Notes under the pieces: generated by a model
What the model saw: the letters and a program-made list of their open reading frames with translations, nothing else
Databases searched by the model: none
What the model was told of the DNA's origin: nothing
Program-made: the position numbers and the translations under genes
In this document: positions 51,937 through 64,000 of the stretch, piece after piece
Position numbering within the stretch: the stretch's first letter is position 1
Layout: each line of letters opens with the position of its first letter
Source of the DNA: Bacillus sp. N1-1
Lineage (GTDB): Bacteria > Bacillota > Bacilli > Bacillales > Guptibacillaceae
Direction of reading: 5' to 3'
NCBI RefSeq assembly: GCF_009818105.1
Contig: NZ_CP046564.1
Coordinates: 682,001-746,000, forward strand
Length of the DNA stretch: 64,000 bases

Positions 51937-52281
51937 ATGCATCAAAATCAAGTTTTAGTAAAAGGAAAAACCGTAGATAACGAAACGCGATGCGAACATT
52001 ATCACAGTGAACGAGATATTATTGCGATTAAATTCTATTGTTGTGATACTTACTATCCGTGTTTTTTATGCCATCAAGAAACAGCTGATCATCCCGTCCA
52101 AGTATGGCCAAAGGAAAAATATAACCAAAAAGCTATTTTATGTGGAAGGTGCTATTCTGAACTAACGATTCAGGAGTACTTAACAGCACACTCTCTGTGC
52201 CCTTACTGCCACGCTTCATATAATGAAGGTTGCAAAATTCATTACCATCTTTATTTTGACGAAAATAAAACCGTGAAATAA
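51937..52281 (+). CDS. CHY zinc-finger domain protein
   Basis: 114 residues with many paired Cys/His: RCEHYHSERDIIAIKFYCC, YPCFLCHQET, ILCGRC, CPYCH and GCKIHYH. This spacing is the zf-CHY domain (three zinc ions in plant/animal relatives fused to RING), while short free versions occur in Bacillus. Probably cytosolic metal-binding protein; role unknown. TTAGGAGAGG ahead of the ATG. Confidence 0.85.
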   Translation: MHQNQVLVKGKTVDNETRCEHYHSERDIIAIKFYCCDTYYPCFLCHQETADHPVQVWPKEKYNQKAILCGRCYSELTIQEYLTAHSLCPYCHASYNEGCKIHYHLYFDENKTVK

Positions 52282-52390
52282 TAGCTTTACTTCGGATGAA
52301 GATGCAGGTATTATAATTTCAATCTTTAATTGAAATTCTTTTACGGTGCATTAAGCTAACTCTAACGATAATAGACTACTCTTGCTTAAG

Positions 52391-52414
52391 ACACAGAAGT
52401 TCTGTGTTTTTTCT
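52391..52414 (+). terminator. Terminator after CHY protein gene
   Basis: ACACAGAA and TTCTGTGT with T-run; 110 nt after the gene. Confidence 0.6.
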
Positions 52415-52516
52415 TTTGTTATCTCACCTCCAAGTATTGTATAGATGTATTTTGGCAGAAGTCTTAGTTTGACTCGTTTAGTTTAATAGCACCATTAAGA
52501 AAGAAGGAAACTAATC

Positions 52517-53836
52517 ATGAAGCTGAAAGAACTATTTCTTCATCCGCCAAGAGCTTTACTGCTTCTATTTCTCATAGTAAGTACGATTGGAACTGTTTTA
52601 TTGAAATTACCACATGCAACAACTACACCTGTGAGCTGGTTAGATGCCTGGTTTACAGCTATATCAGCCATCACAGTTACAGGGCTCGTCGTTGTAGACA
52701 CGGGTTCGGTTTATACCGTTTTTGGTCAGGTCGTTATTATGCTATTAATTCAAGTTGGTGGACTTGGTATTATGTCATTTGCTGTTGTTATCTTTCTTCT
52801 AATTGGAAAGAAAATCGGGATTTCACAGCGTCTTTTAATCACTCAAGCATTAAATCAAAAAGGGATGGGAGGTATTATTAAGCTTGTAAGAAGTCTATTT
52901 ATTTTTTCAATAGTAATTGAAATTATTGGAGCCATTCTCCTATCTGCAAGATGGATTCCGGAATATGGTGTAGGGACCGGCATTTATGTAGCCATCTTTC
53001 ACGCCATTTCAGCTTACAATAATGCTGGATTTTCAATTTGGTCTGATAGTCTTTCCTCCTATGCAGGAGATCCGATTATAAACCTTGTGATCGTAATGCT
53101 CTTTATTTTAGGAGGAATCGGCTTCACGGTTTTGATTGATTTAAAGGAGAAGAAGCATTTTAGAGAGTGGACGCTTCACACGAAGTTAATGGTGATAGGA
53201 AGTCTCTTTATTAATGCACTTGCTTTTCTCGTCATTATTACTCTTGAGTGGAATAACACTTCTACTCTTGGTCAGTTAAATGGACCTGGGAAGGGATGGG
53301 CGGCCTTTTTTCAAGCGTTAACTCCACGAACAGCAGGCTTTAATACGATTGATATCGGTAGTATGGAAGAAGCCTCCCTCTTCTTTACAATATGTCTCAT
53401 GTTTATTGGTGCAGGAAGTGCCTCTACGGGTGGAGGCATTAAGCTTACGACGTTTATCGCCATGCTTCTTTCTGTTAACACCTTCTTAAAAGGAAAAAAT
53501 GAAGTAACGATCTTTCATAAGACGCTAGCCTTTTCAGTTATTATCAAAGCACTTGCCATTACGGTTATCTCGACAGGCGTTGTTCTAGTAGGGGTTTTCA
53601 TTCTTGAACTTACGCAAGGCTCTCCTTTTCTAGCGAATTTGTTTGAAGTTGTATCTGCATTTGGTACCGTAGGACTATCAATGGGGATAACGGGTAGTTT
53701 AGATGGTATTGGGAAGCTCACGATTATTGTGATTATGATGGTAGGGAAACTAGGGCCCCTTACACTAGCCTTTATCTTCGCTTCTAAGAAAACACCAAAA
53801 ATCAGATATCCTGAAGAAGAAGTACTGACAGGTTAA
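52517..53836 (+). CDS. ktrB: KtrB-type potassium uptake channel subunit
   Basis: 439 residues, TrkH/KtrB fold with four filter glycines: TVTGLVVVDTG, YNNAGFS, TPRTAGFN and FGTVGLSMG. Start PPRALLLLFLIVSTIGTVLLKLP and end IRYPEEEVLTG match B. subtilis KtrB closely, unlike the KtrD-type gene at 4 kb. KtrB associates with KtrA (c-di-AMP and ATP sensing), not encoded here; in B. subtilis ktrA-ktrB is one operon, so the absence is notable. AAGAAAGGAA before ATG. Confidence 0.9.
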   Translation: MKLKELFLHPPRALLLLFLIVSTIGTVLLKLPHATTTPVSWLDAWFTAISAITVTGLVVVDTGSVYTVFGQVVIMLLIQVGGLGIMSFAVVIFLLIGKKIGISQRLLITQALNQKGMGGIIKLVRSLFIFSIVIEIIGAILLSARWIPEYGVGTGIYVAIFHAISAYNNAGFSIWSDSLSSYAGDPIINLVIVMLFILGGIGFTVLIDLKEKKHFREWTLHTKLMVIGSLFINALAFLVIITLEWNNTSTLGQLNGPGKGWAAFFQALTPRTAGFNTIDIGSMEEASLFFTICLMFIGAGSASTGGGIKLTTFIAMLLSVNTFLKGKNEVTIFHKTLAFSVIIKALAITVISTGVVLVGVFILELTQGSPFLANLFEVVSAFGTVGLSMGITGSLDGIGKLTIIVIMMVGKLGPLTLAFIFASKKTPKIRYPEEEVLTG

Positions 53837-54215
53837 AATGGTTTCTGGTTAGCTTTTTATAAATGGGCCTTAGAAGATAAAGACAATAGAGTTAGCGAGA
53901 TGAACGGTTTACGTAAATACGTAAACCCGTTCATTTTAAAAGATAGGAAAATAATTCTCGAAAACTGTTGACGACATTATATCCACATGGTAAGATGTAT
54001 CTTGTCACTTCGAAACATCACCAACAACTTACATGCGAAAATGTTTTAAAAAAAGACATTGACGCAATGAGAGATTGCTGGTAAGATAGAAGTTGTCACT
54101 CGGGAGAAACGAACCGAGATTAATAGAATTAAATCGATCTTTGAAAACTGAACGAAACGCCATGTAAGTAGTTGTTTCTACGGAAACAAATTGTTTTAAA
54201 AGCTAGATTAAGCTT
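53837..54215 (+). promoter_or_regulatory. ktrB terminator and rRNA operon leader with two promoters
   Basis: Terminator hairpin ATGAACGG/CCGTTCAT with inner TTTACGTA/TACGTAAA at 53900-53938. rrn P1: TTGACG (53968-53973), 17 nt, TAAGAT (53991-53996). rrn P2: TTGACG (54059-54064), 17 nt, TAAGAT (54082-54087). A 16S-flanking strand that pairs with bases 55806-55836 lies at 54139-54168 (RNase III stem). Confidence 0.8.
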
Positions 54216-58935
<4,720 letters not shown>

Positions 58936-59113
58936 AAAACGAAAAGCGAAGTAAGCCGTTTAAATCCGACAAGCGTTGGAAGCTTTTGAATCAGACGCGC
59001 TTTTTGCGTCAGAATCAAAAGGTGAAACGATCGAGGATTTGGCTTACGTAGCTGGACATATTATTGGAATACGTTGTGCGTGCTATCTAGTTTTCAGGGA
59101 ACACCCTGTAAAG
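58936..59113 (+). other. 23S-5S spacer
   Basis: Contains the 3' half of the 23S processing stem (59081-59102) and a long GACGCGCTTTTTGCGTC-type hairpin near 58994-59010. No tRNA. Confidence 0.75.
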
Positions 59114-59230
<117 letters not shown>

Positions 59231-59241
59231 AATTGAAGAAA

Positions 59242-59273
59242 GGCGAGAGACCTTGAGGGTTTCTCGCTTTTTT
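59242..59273 (+). terminator. Terminator of the rrn operon
   Basis: GCGAGAGACC, TTGA, GGGTTTCTCGC (one wobble) and six T. Confidence 0.85.
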
Positions 59274-59325
59274 GTATGGTTTTATAGATGAGTTTTCACT
59301 AGCTCCAAGCCCTCATTCATTACGT

Positions 59326-59414
59326 TCGCGGAATTAATCTCAAATTCGCGGAAATATCATATAAAATCGCGGAATAAATTCAACTATCGCGGAATTATCT
59401 GGAATATCGCGGAA
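59326..59414 (+). repeat. Five tandem TCGCGGAA units, about 20 bp apart
   Basis: Perfect TCGCGGAA at 59326, 59346, 59367, 59387 and 59407 (start-to-start 20, 21, 20, 20 bp), each followed by an A/T stretch (TTAATC, ATATCA, TAAATT, TTATCT, TTATTA). The spacing is two helical turns, so all units face the same side of the DNA. Lies 52 nt after the rrn terminator and 137 nt before the photolyase. See findings. Confidence 0.8.
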
Positions 59415-59550
59415 TTATTAACGACTTTCCACTTATTGCCCTCATATATCACGCTCAAAGAATTAACCTTAACCCTAATCATCCTTTTAACACATTAAAA
59501 CTATCAACAACTCTTCACTCGACTTAAAATAATAGAAGAGGTGAAGGAAT

Positions 59551-60963
59551 ATGAGTAAAACGGTTATCGTCTGGTTTCGGCGGGACTTTCGTTTAAATGA
59601 TCATACTGCCCTTGAAAAGGCAATTGCTTATTGTGAAGAAAACGATGCTACCTGGGTGGGCCTTTTTCAATTAGATCCCCATTTTACAGAAAACATTGAT
59701 CTTCATCATGATTATTTTTTTCAAACGGTCGCGCAATTTCAAGAGCGATGTATAGAGGGAAATTTACCTTTCCAAATTGTATATGGAGATCCCATTCACG
59801 TATTTGAAAAAGTAACGGATACTTTAAATGTGAAAGCTGTATTCTTTAATGAAGATGAGGCAGGTTACGGTGCAAGGAGAGATAAAGAAGTATGTAATTG
59901 GTTAACAGAAAAAGAAATCGAATCATATAGTTATCAAGATTATTACCTACATGGTTCCCAAGCAGTTAGGAAACAGGATGATATGATGTATAAAGTATTT
60001 ACGCCATATTATAAGCAGTGGCGAACTTTGAAGAAACCGCAAGTGCTTCATATTGATCAAAAGAGAGCTAAAAAGTATGCCCGTGAATTTAATGATTATC
60101 TAGATGACAGAACAGAATTCACAAGCGTTTTAAAACGGTGTGGGCGTCATTGGAAAGCAATAGGGGAAAAGAGTGCACAGCAGCGTGCAAGGCGTTTTGC
60201 GATAGAAAGATTAAAGGACTATGATGATCATCGTGATGTGCCTTCACTCATTGGGACAAGCAAATTATCTCCCTATTTAAAAACAGGCACACTTTCGATT
60301 CGAACTCTTTTTCATATGGTAGCAGAAAATGACAATAAGGGTGCAGAAACATTCATACAGGAGCTTGCCTGGCGAGATTTTTATGGAATGGTTCATGCAG
60401 AGTTTCCTGAATTCAGGAATAGTGAGTTTCAAACGAAATACCGAGGAATTCCTTGGAATGATGATAATGAAAAATTGAACAAGTGGAAAAAAGGTGAAAC
60501 AGGTTTTCCGATTGTTGATGCGGGGATGAGACAACTAAATCAAGAAGGGTGGATGCATAATCGACTACGTATGATTACCGCCTCGTTTCTTACCAAAGAT
60601 TATCTTATTGATTGGAGACTTGGTGAACGTTACTTTGAAGCAAAGCTGATTGATTATGATGAGTCTTCTAATACTGGAGGCTGGCAGTGGGCATCTTCTA
60701 CCGGAACGGATGCAGTTCCTTATTTTCGAATTTTTAATCCTACGACACAAGCAGAGCGTTTTGACCCGGATGGCACTTATATTAGAAAGTACGTTCCAGA
60801 GTTAAAGAATGTCGCGAATAAGTATATTCATCAACCATCAAAAATGAGTGAGGAAGAGCAAAAGGAAAGTAGTTGTGTCATTGGACAAGATTATCCTCAT
60901 CCAACCGTCGATCATAGAGAACAGCGTCAAAAGGTACTTAGTGTTTATAAAGAAAGAACATAG
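59551..60963 (+). CDS. phr: Deoxyribodipyrimidine photolyase, class I CPD type
   Basis: 470 residues. N-terminal antenna domain starts TVIVWFRRDFRLNDHTAL; C-terminal FAD/DNA domain contains SKLSPYLKTGTLSIRTL, QELAWRDFYGMVH, WMHNRLRMITASFLTKDYLIDWR and NTGGWQWASSTGTDAVPYFRIFNP with the Trp relay and DNA-lesion contacts. It splits cyclobutane pyrimidine dimers with blue light. Antenna chromophore (MTHF or other) is not decidable by eye. GAGGTGAAGG upstream. Monocistronic with terminator. Confidence 0.95.
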   Translation: MSKTVIVWFRRDFRLNDHTALEKAIAYCEENDATWVGLFQLDPHFTENIDLHHDYFFQTVAQFQERCIEGNLPFQIVYGDPIHVFEKVTDTLNVKAVFFNEDEAGYGARRDKEVCNWLTEKEIESYSYQDYYLHGSQAVRKQDDMMYKVFTPYYKQWRTLKKPQVLHIDQKRAKKYAREFNDYLDDRTEFTSVLKRCGRHWKAIGEKSAQQRARRFAIERLKDYDDHRDVPSLIGTSKLSPYLKTGTLSIRTLFHMVAENDNKGAETFIQELAWRDFYGMVHAEFPEFRNSEFQTKYRGIPWNDDNEKLNKWKKGETGFPIVDAGMRQLNQEGWMHNRLRMITASFLTKDYLIDWRLGERYFEAKLIDYDESSNTGGWQWASSTGTDAVPYFRIFNPTTQAERFDPDGTYIRKYVPELKNVANKYIHQPSKMSEEEQKESSCVIGQDYPHPTVDHREQRQKVLSVYKERT

Positions 60964-60965
60964 CG

Positions 60966-60998
60966 AGATCAGGTGCTTCTTAGCATCTGATCTTTTTT
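60966..60998 (+). terminator. Terminator after photolyase
   Basis: AGATCAGGTGC and GCATCTGATCT with one mismatch, then T-run. Confidence 0.85.
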
Positions 60999-61066
60999 GT
61001 GGGATAAGAGAATGAGAACGGTGCATGCTAATTGGAAGAGACTGTAACGTACGGAGATGATTACTT

Positions 61067-62557
61067 TTGAAATGGTTTAAGAGAGGTGCATCTGAAAAAC
61101 CGAGTACATTAGAAGAAATGGTCAAGGACCTGAAGCAATCAATCGATTTTGTTGCGTATGAGAACAAAGAAAGTGATCAGCCTTATCGTTTAATCTACTT
61201 TGCCTCTCTTATTGATCCTGAACAGTTACATCGTGATATTTTACCTGTAATAAAGGAGTGCGAATCGAAATCGCTCGAAGATTTAAAAGGCATCCTTCCA
61301 ATTGAGAATATTGAAATCTCATCAAAACTGTCACTCATCCAAGAACGTTTATTGGAAGGGCATGTCGCTGTTCAGCTTTCAAGGGGTCAAAAAGTACTGC
61401 TCGTTAACATTAGTCTACGTAAATCAAGGGATCTCTCTGCTCCAGAAATTGAATTTAGCGTAATGGGACCGAAAGAAGGTTTAGTTGAGGACCTTCATAC
61501 AAATATGAATTTACTTAGGCGCAGAATTCCCCATCCCAGGTTAAGGATGAAGGAAATTACAGTAGGAACGGTTAGTAAAACAAAGGTGGTAGTCGCTTTT
61601 ATAGAAGGTGTTGCAAGTGAGCAGAATATCAACACAGTTATGCAGCGTCTGGAAGATCTTGATTTTGATATTATCTCTGATTCTTCATTTATTGGTCAGA
61701 TGTTAGAAGATAACTCATTCTCCGTTTTTCCACAAATGATTGATACTGAAAGAACCGATCGGATTACGGGGCATATGAATTTTGGTGCTTTTGCAATCTT
61801 AACAGAAGGGTCTTCTAATGCTTTAATTGGTCCGATAAACTTTGGGCAATTGTTAGTTTCGTTTGAAGATTATTATCTAGGTTGGAATATTGCTTCTTTT
61901 TTCCGTATTGTACGAATGATTGCGATCTTGGCATCTATTATTGCAACCCCATTGTACGTTGCCGTATTAACGTATCATTATGAATTATTTCCATCTAAGC
62001 TATTAGCGACGTTAATTTCTTCAAGAAGTGACATTCCTTTTTCACCAGTCATTGAAGTGTTTTTTCTTGAAGTCACGATTGATTTATTACGTGAGGCTGG
62101 GGCAAGAATGCCGACGAAAGTTGGTCAAACACTTGGTATCGTTGGTGGTATTGTCATAGGAACGGCTGCAGTAGAAGCTTCCCTTACGAGTAATATCCTT
62201 CTAATATTAGTTGCGTTGTCAGCGCTAGCGTCTTTTACAACGCCAGTTTACCGTATGACAAACACCATTCGATTTTTGCGCTATCCTTTGATTGTGTTCG
62301 CTCAATTTCTAGGTTTGATCGGTGTAGCGCTGTTTGGCTTATTTATATTGACACATATGATTCGGTTAACCTCATTTGGAAATCCGTATCTGGCGCCATT
62401 ATATCCGCCAAGAATAAAAGATTGGTATGACTCTTTTTTTCGTTTGCCTTATGTGATGCAAAAAAACAGGTTTCAATTTTTTCGAGGAAACCAATCAACA
62501 CGCTTTGAGGATAAGAAAAAAAAGTCAAAGCATTCGTTGGACTTTGATGAGCAGTAG
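61067..62557 (+). CDS. gerA: GerA-family spore germination receptor subunit A
   Basis: 496 residues from TTG 61067 (GGAG 10 nt upstream). Soluble N-terminal part (to about 280), membrane helices in the C-terminal half, and family motifs DRITGHMNFGAFAILTEGSSNALIGPINFGQLL, SSRSDIPFSPVIEVFFLEVTIDLLREAGARMP and PVYRMTNTIRFLRYPLI. Forms the germinant receptor in the inner spore membrane with the next two genes. The specific receptor (gerA, gerB, gerK or other) cannot be told, so the symbol is generic. Germinant unknown. Confidence 0.9.
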   Translation: MKWFKRGASEKPSTLEEMVKDLKQSIDFVAYENKESDQPYRLIYFASLIDPEQLHRDILPVIKECESKSLEDLKGILPIENIEISSKLSLIQERLLEGHVAVQLSRGQKVLLVNISLRKSRDLSAPEIEFSVMGPKEGLVEDLHTNMNLLRRRIPHPRLRMKEITVGTVSKTKVVVAFIEGVASEQNINTVMQRLEDLDFDIISDSSFIGQMLEDNSFSVFPQMIDTERTDRITGHMNFGAFAILTEGSSNALIGPINFGQLLVSFEDYYLGWNIASFFRIVRMIAILASIIATPLYVAVLTYHYELFPSKLLATLISSRSDIPFSPVIEVFFLEVTIDLLREAGARMPTKVGQTLGIVGGIVIGTAAVEASLTSNILLILVALSALASFTTPVYRMTNTIRFLRYPLIVFAQFLGLIGVALFGLFILTHMIRLTSFGNPYLAPLYPPRIKDWYDSFFRLPYVMQKNRFQFFRGNQSTRFEDKKKKSKHSLDFDEQ

Positions 62558-62569
62558 AGGGTGAGTTGT

Positions 62570-63658
62570 ATGGAGCAGAATCGAAAAGATCTTCTAATTT
62601 CACCATTCCTAATCATGTTTATTATTCATAGTAATCAAGTGGGAGTCGGAATATTAGGATTTCCGAGGTATATTGCGGCTTACACAGGGAATGATGCCTG
62701 GATTGTCGTGATTATAACTGGGGTAATTTTTCATGTTTTTATATGGATGATGTACCGTGTTCTTAGTGATGGCTCGTTCGATATTATCGACCTTCATAAT
62801 AAATGGTTTGGGAAATGGATTGGCTCCGTATTTAACATTGCTCTCATGATGTACTTACTATTAGGTACGATTGTCATACTACGCACGTTTATAGAAGTGA
62901 TTCAGGCTTGGATGTTTCCTGAGTTAGCGACATGGATCCCAGTGGCGATGTATCTTTTGTTAACGTATTACGTCCTAGCAGGAGGGTTTCGTACTGTCGC
63001 AGGTATTTGTTTTTTTGGAGTTTTAATTCCGATGTGGTTAGTATTTACGGCAACGGCTCCAATCAAGTTTTCGACATTTAGTAATTTACTGCCAATCATG
63101 GATCATTCGTTAAAAGAAATTGCTCTTGGAACAAGGCAAATGACGCTTAGTTTTGTAGGCATTGATATTTTATTACTCGCATACCCCTTTTTAAAAAATC
63201 CGAAAAGCTCTCGGATATGGGCTCACATGGGTGTGCTATTAACGACTTTGGTTTATACGATGGTGATGGTCATTTCGTTAGCTTTTTATAGTGAGGGTCA
63301 ACTTCAGCAGTCAATCTGGTCTACATTAATTGCGTGGAAAGTGGTAGAGCTTCCTTTCGTTGAGCGCTTTGAGTACATAGGAATTACCTTCTGGTGTTTT
63401 GTTGTTTTTCCAAACATTTGTCTCACGATGTGGGGGGCCAGTCGTGTTGGTAAAAAAGTGCTTCATATAAAGCAGAAGTACTTTATTTTTATTCTTATCA
63501 CATTTGTATTTATCGCATGTGTAATGGTTGTCAATCGCGATCAAGTTGACTATCTAAATACGCTAACCTCTATAATAGGGACTTATGTGTATTACTTTTA
63601 TATCCCATTTATTTTTCTATACAGTACGATTTGGAGAAGGGTGACAAGGCGAATATGA
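62570..63658 (+). CDS. gerB: GerB-family spore germination permease (AAT/GerAB type)
   Basis: 362 residues, about ten membrane helices, amino-acid/polyamine-permease-like spore germinant receptor subunit B. Entry motif LISPFLIMFIIHSNQVGVGILGFPRYIA is diagnostic. Start ATG 62570 has GAGGGTGA upstream; the GTG at 62561 would lengthen it by three codons. Separated from gerA by 12 nt and overlapping gerC by 4 bp (ATGA). Confidence 0.9.
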   Translation: MEQNRKDLLISPFLIMFIIHSNQVGVGILGFPRYIAAYTGNDAWIVVIITGVIFHVFIWMMYRVLSDGSFDIIDLHNKWFGKWIGSVFNIALMMYLLLGTIVILRTFIEVIQAWMFPELATWIPVAMYLLLTYYVLAGGFRTVAGICFFGVLIPMWLVFTATAPIKFSTFSNLLPIMDHSLKEIALGTRQMTLSFVGIDILLLAYPFLKNPKSSRIWAHMGVLLTTLVYTMVMVISLAFYSEGQLQQSIWSTLIAWKVVELPFVERFEYIGITFWCFVVFPNICLTMWGASRVGKKVLHIKQKYFIFILITFVFIACVMVVNRDQVDYLNTLTSIIGTYVYYFYIPFIFLYSTIWRRVTRRI

Positions 63659-64000
63659 AATATGTGTTTAGCTTACTCCTATTTTGTTTTCTACTTACAG
63701 GGTGCGTAGCGGAAGAAATTATTGATGAAGTTCCCATTCTGTTTATTGTAGGATATGACCAGGGAGAAGAAGGAAAGATAAAAGGAACGATCTCCCTACA
63801 AACGTTTGACCCCAATCAAGAGGTAGAAACGAGAGCTTTTGAAGCGGAAGCTTATACGAGTAAAGGTCTTCGGAATCAACTAAGCGGTCTACCTAAGCCC
63901 ATATCGATTGGAAAAATGGCTGTATTGCTATTTAGTGAAGACATGGCCGAAGAAGGAATTATTGATATTCTAGATAGTTTCTTGAGAGACCCTGCAGCAG
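63655..64000 (+). CDS. Ger(x)C family germination lipoprotein, 3' truncated by window edge
   Basis: First 115 codons. Signal peptide MKYVFSLLLFCFL with lipobox LTGC (Cys at residue 17), then the GerC beta domain (EEIIDEVPILFIVGYDQGEE, LKGTISLQTFDPNQ, LSGLPKPISIGKMAVLLFSEDMAEEGI). Overlaps gerB by 4 bp. Its last visible residues (ILDSFLRDPAA) match the LVDTLQRDPS segment of the GerC at the left edge; the two are paralogues. Confidence 0.88.
   Translation, partial: MKYVFSLLLFCFLLTGCVAEEIIDEVPILFIVGYDQGEEGKIKGTISLQTFDPNQEVETRAFEAEAYTSKGLRNQLSGLPKPISIGKMAVLLFSEDMAEEGIIDILDSFLRDPAA

Overview
The window is a chromosomal segment of a spore-forming Firmicute of the family Bacillaceae. The evidence is strong AGGAGG-type ribosome binding sites, low-GC coding, three spore-germination genes, a SpoIIP-family protein, a YjcZ-family peptide, sigma-B-like promoters, and 16S/23S/5S rRNA of Bacillus type. 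The block ktrD ... mtnKA / mtnU / mtnE / mtnWXBD / sensor kinase recalls the ykr region of B. subtilis, but is rearranged. From memory of such genomes a marine or alkaliphilic genus near Pseudalkalibacillus/Guptibacillus is plausible; this is inference only.

Layout. 1-8 kb: the end of a gerC gene, an azoreductase-like flavoprotein, a YhcYZ/AirSR-like two-component pair whose kinase carries a Cys cluster, the K+ channel gene ktrD, a universal stress protein, an XRE regulator plus membrane protein behind a long concentric palindrome, and small unknown genes. 8-15 kb: a ketone-body (3-hydroxybutyrate/acetoacetate) catabolic unit made of a sigma-54 activator, a sigma-54 promoter with an upstream site and a cre box, scoA-scoB-GntP permease-3-hydroxybutyrate dehydrogenase, then a thiolase with its own promoter overlapped by a second cre box. 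14.7-16.7 kb: a promoter, a 20-codon leader peptide and two tandem terminators with an alternative pairing, in front of an rsgA paralogue and a DinB-like gene. This is the most unusual regulatory arrangement seen. 17-22 kb: a MocR-type regulator whose aminotransferase domain has lost the PLP lysine motif, direct repeats beside it, an oligopeptide-binding lipoprotein and an amidase. 22-34 kb: ribU with an FMN riboswitch, cytochrome c-550, a SpoIIP-family protein, a YitT protein, an M4 metalloprotease behind a long inverted repeat, a Na+/H+ antiporter, HtrA, queF plus a queuosine-precursor transporter under a preQ1-I riboswitch, a YtxH-type stress protein, YjcZ, GlpQ and YmaF-like genes.

35-46.7 kb is a nearly complete methionine salvage locus. 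A SAM-I riboswitch on the minus strand controls mtnK-mtnA followed by a ribose-type ABC transporter, probably for methylthioribose. mtnU and mtnE lie between, and a second SAM-I riboswitch on the plus strand controls mtnW-mtnX-mtnB-mtnD. 46.7-53.8 kb carries accessory genes (GNAT, hydrolase, sporulation-type kinase, MFS, DoxX, two small Cys-rich proteins) and ktrB. 53.9-59.3 kb is an rrn operon (two near-identical promoters, 16S-23S-5S, no tRNAs, clear RNase III stems). Just after its terminator lie five copies of TCGCGGAA spaced 20-21 bp. The window ends with a photolyase and a gerA-gerB-gerC operon that runs off the edge.

All calls rest on reading motifs and context; no database search was run. 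Several CDS starts were moved to the best ribosome binding site, and each such case is stated.
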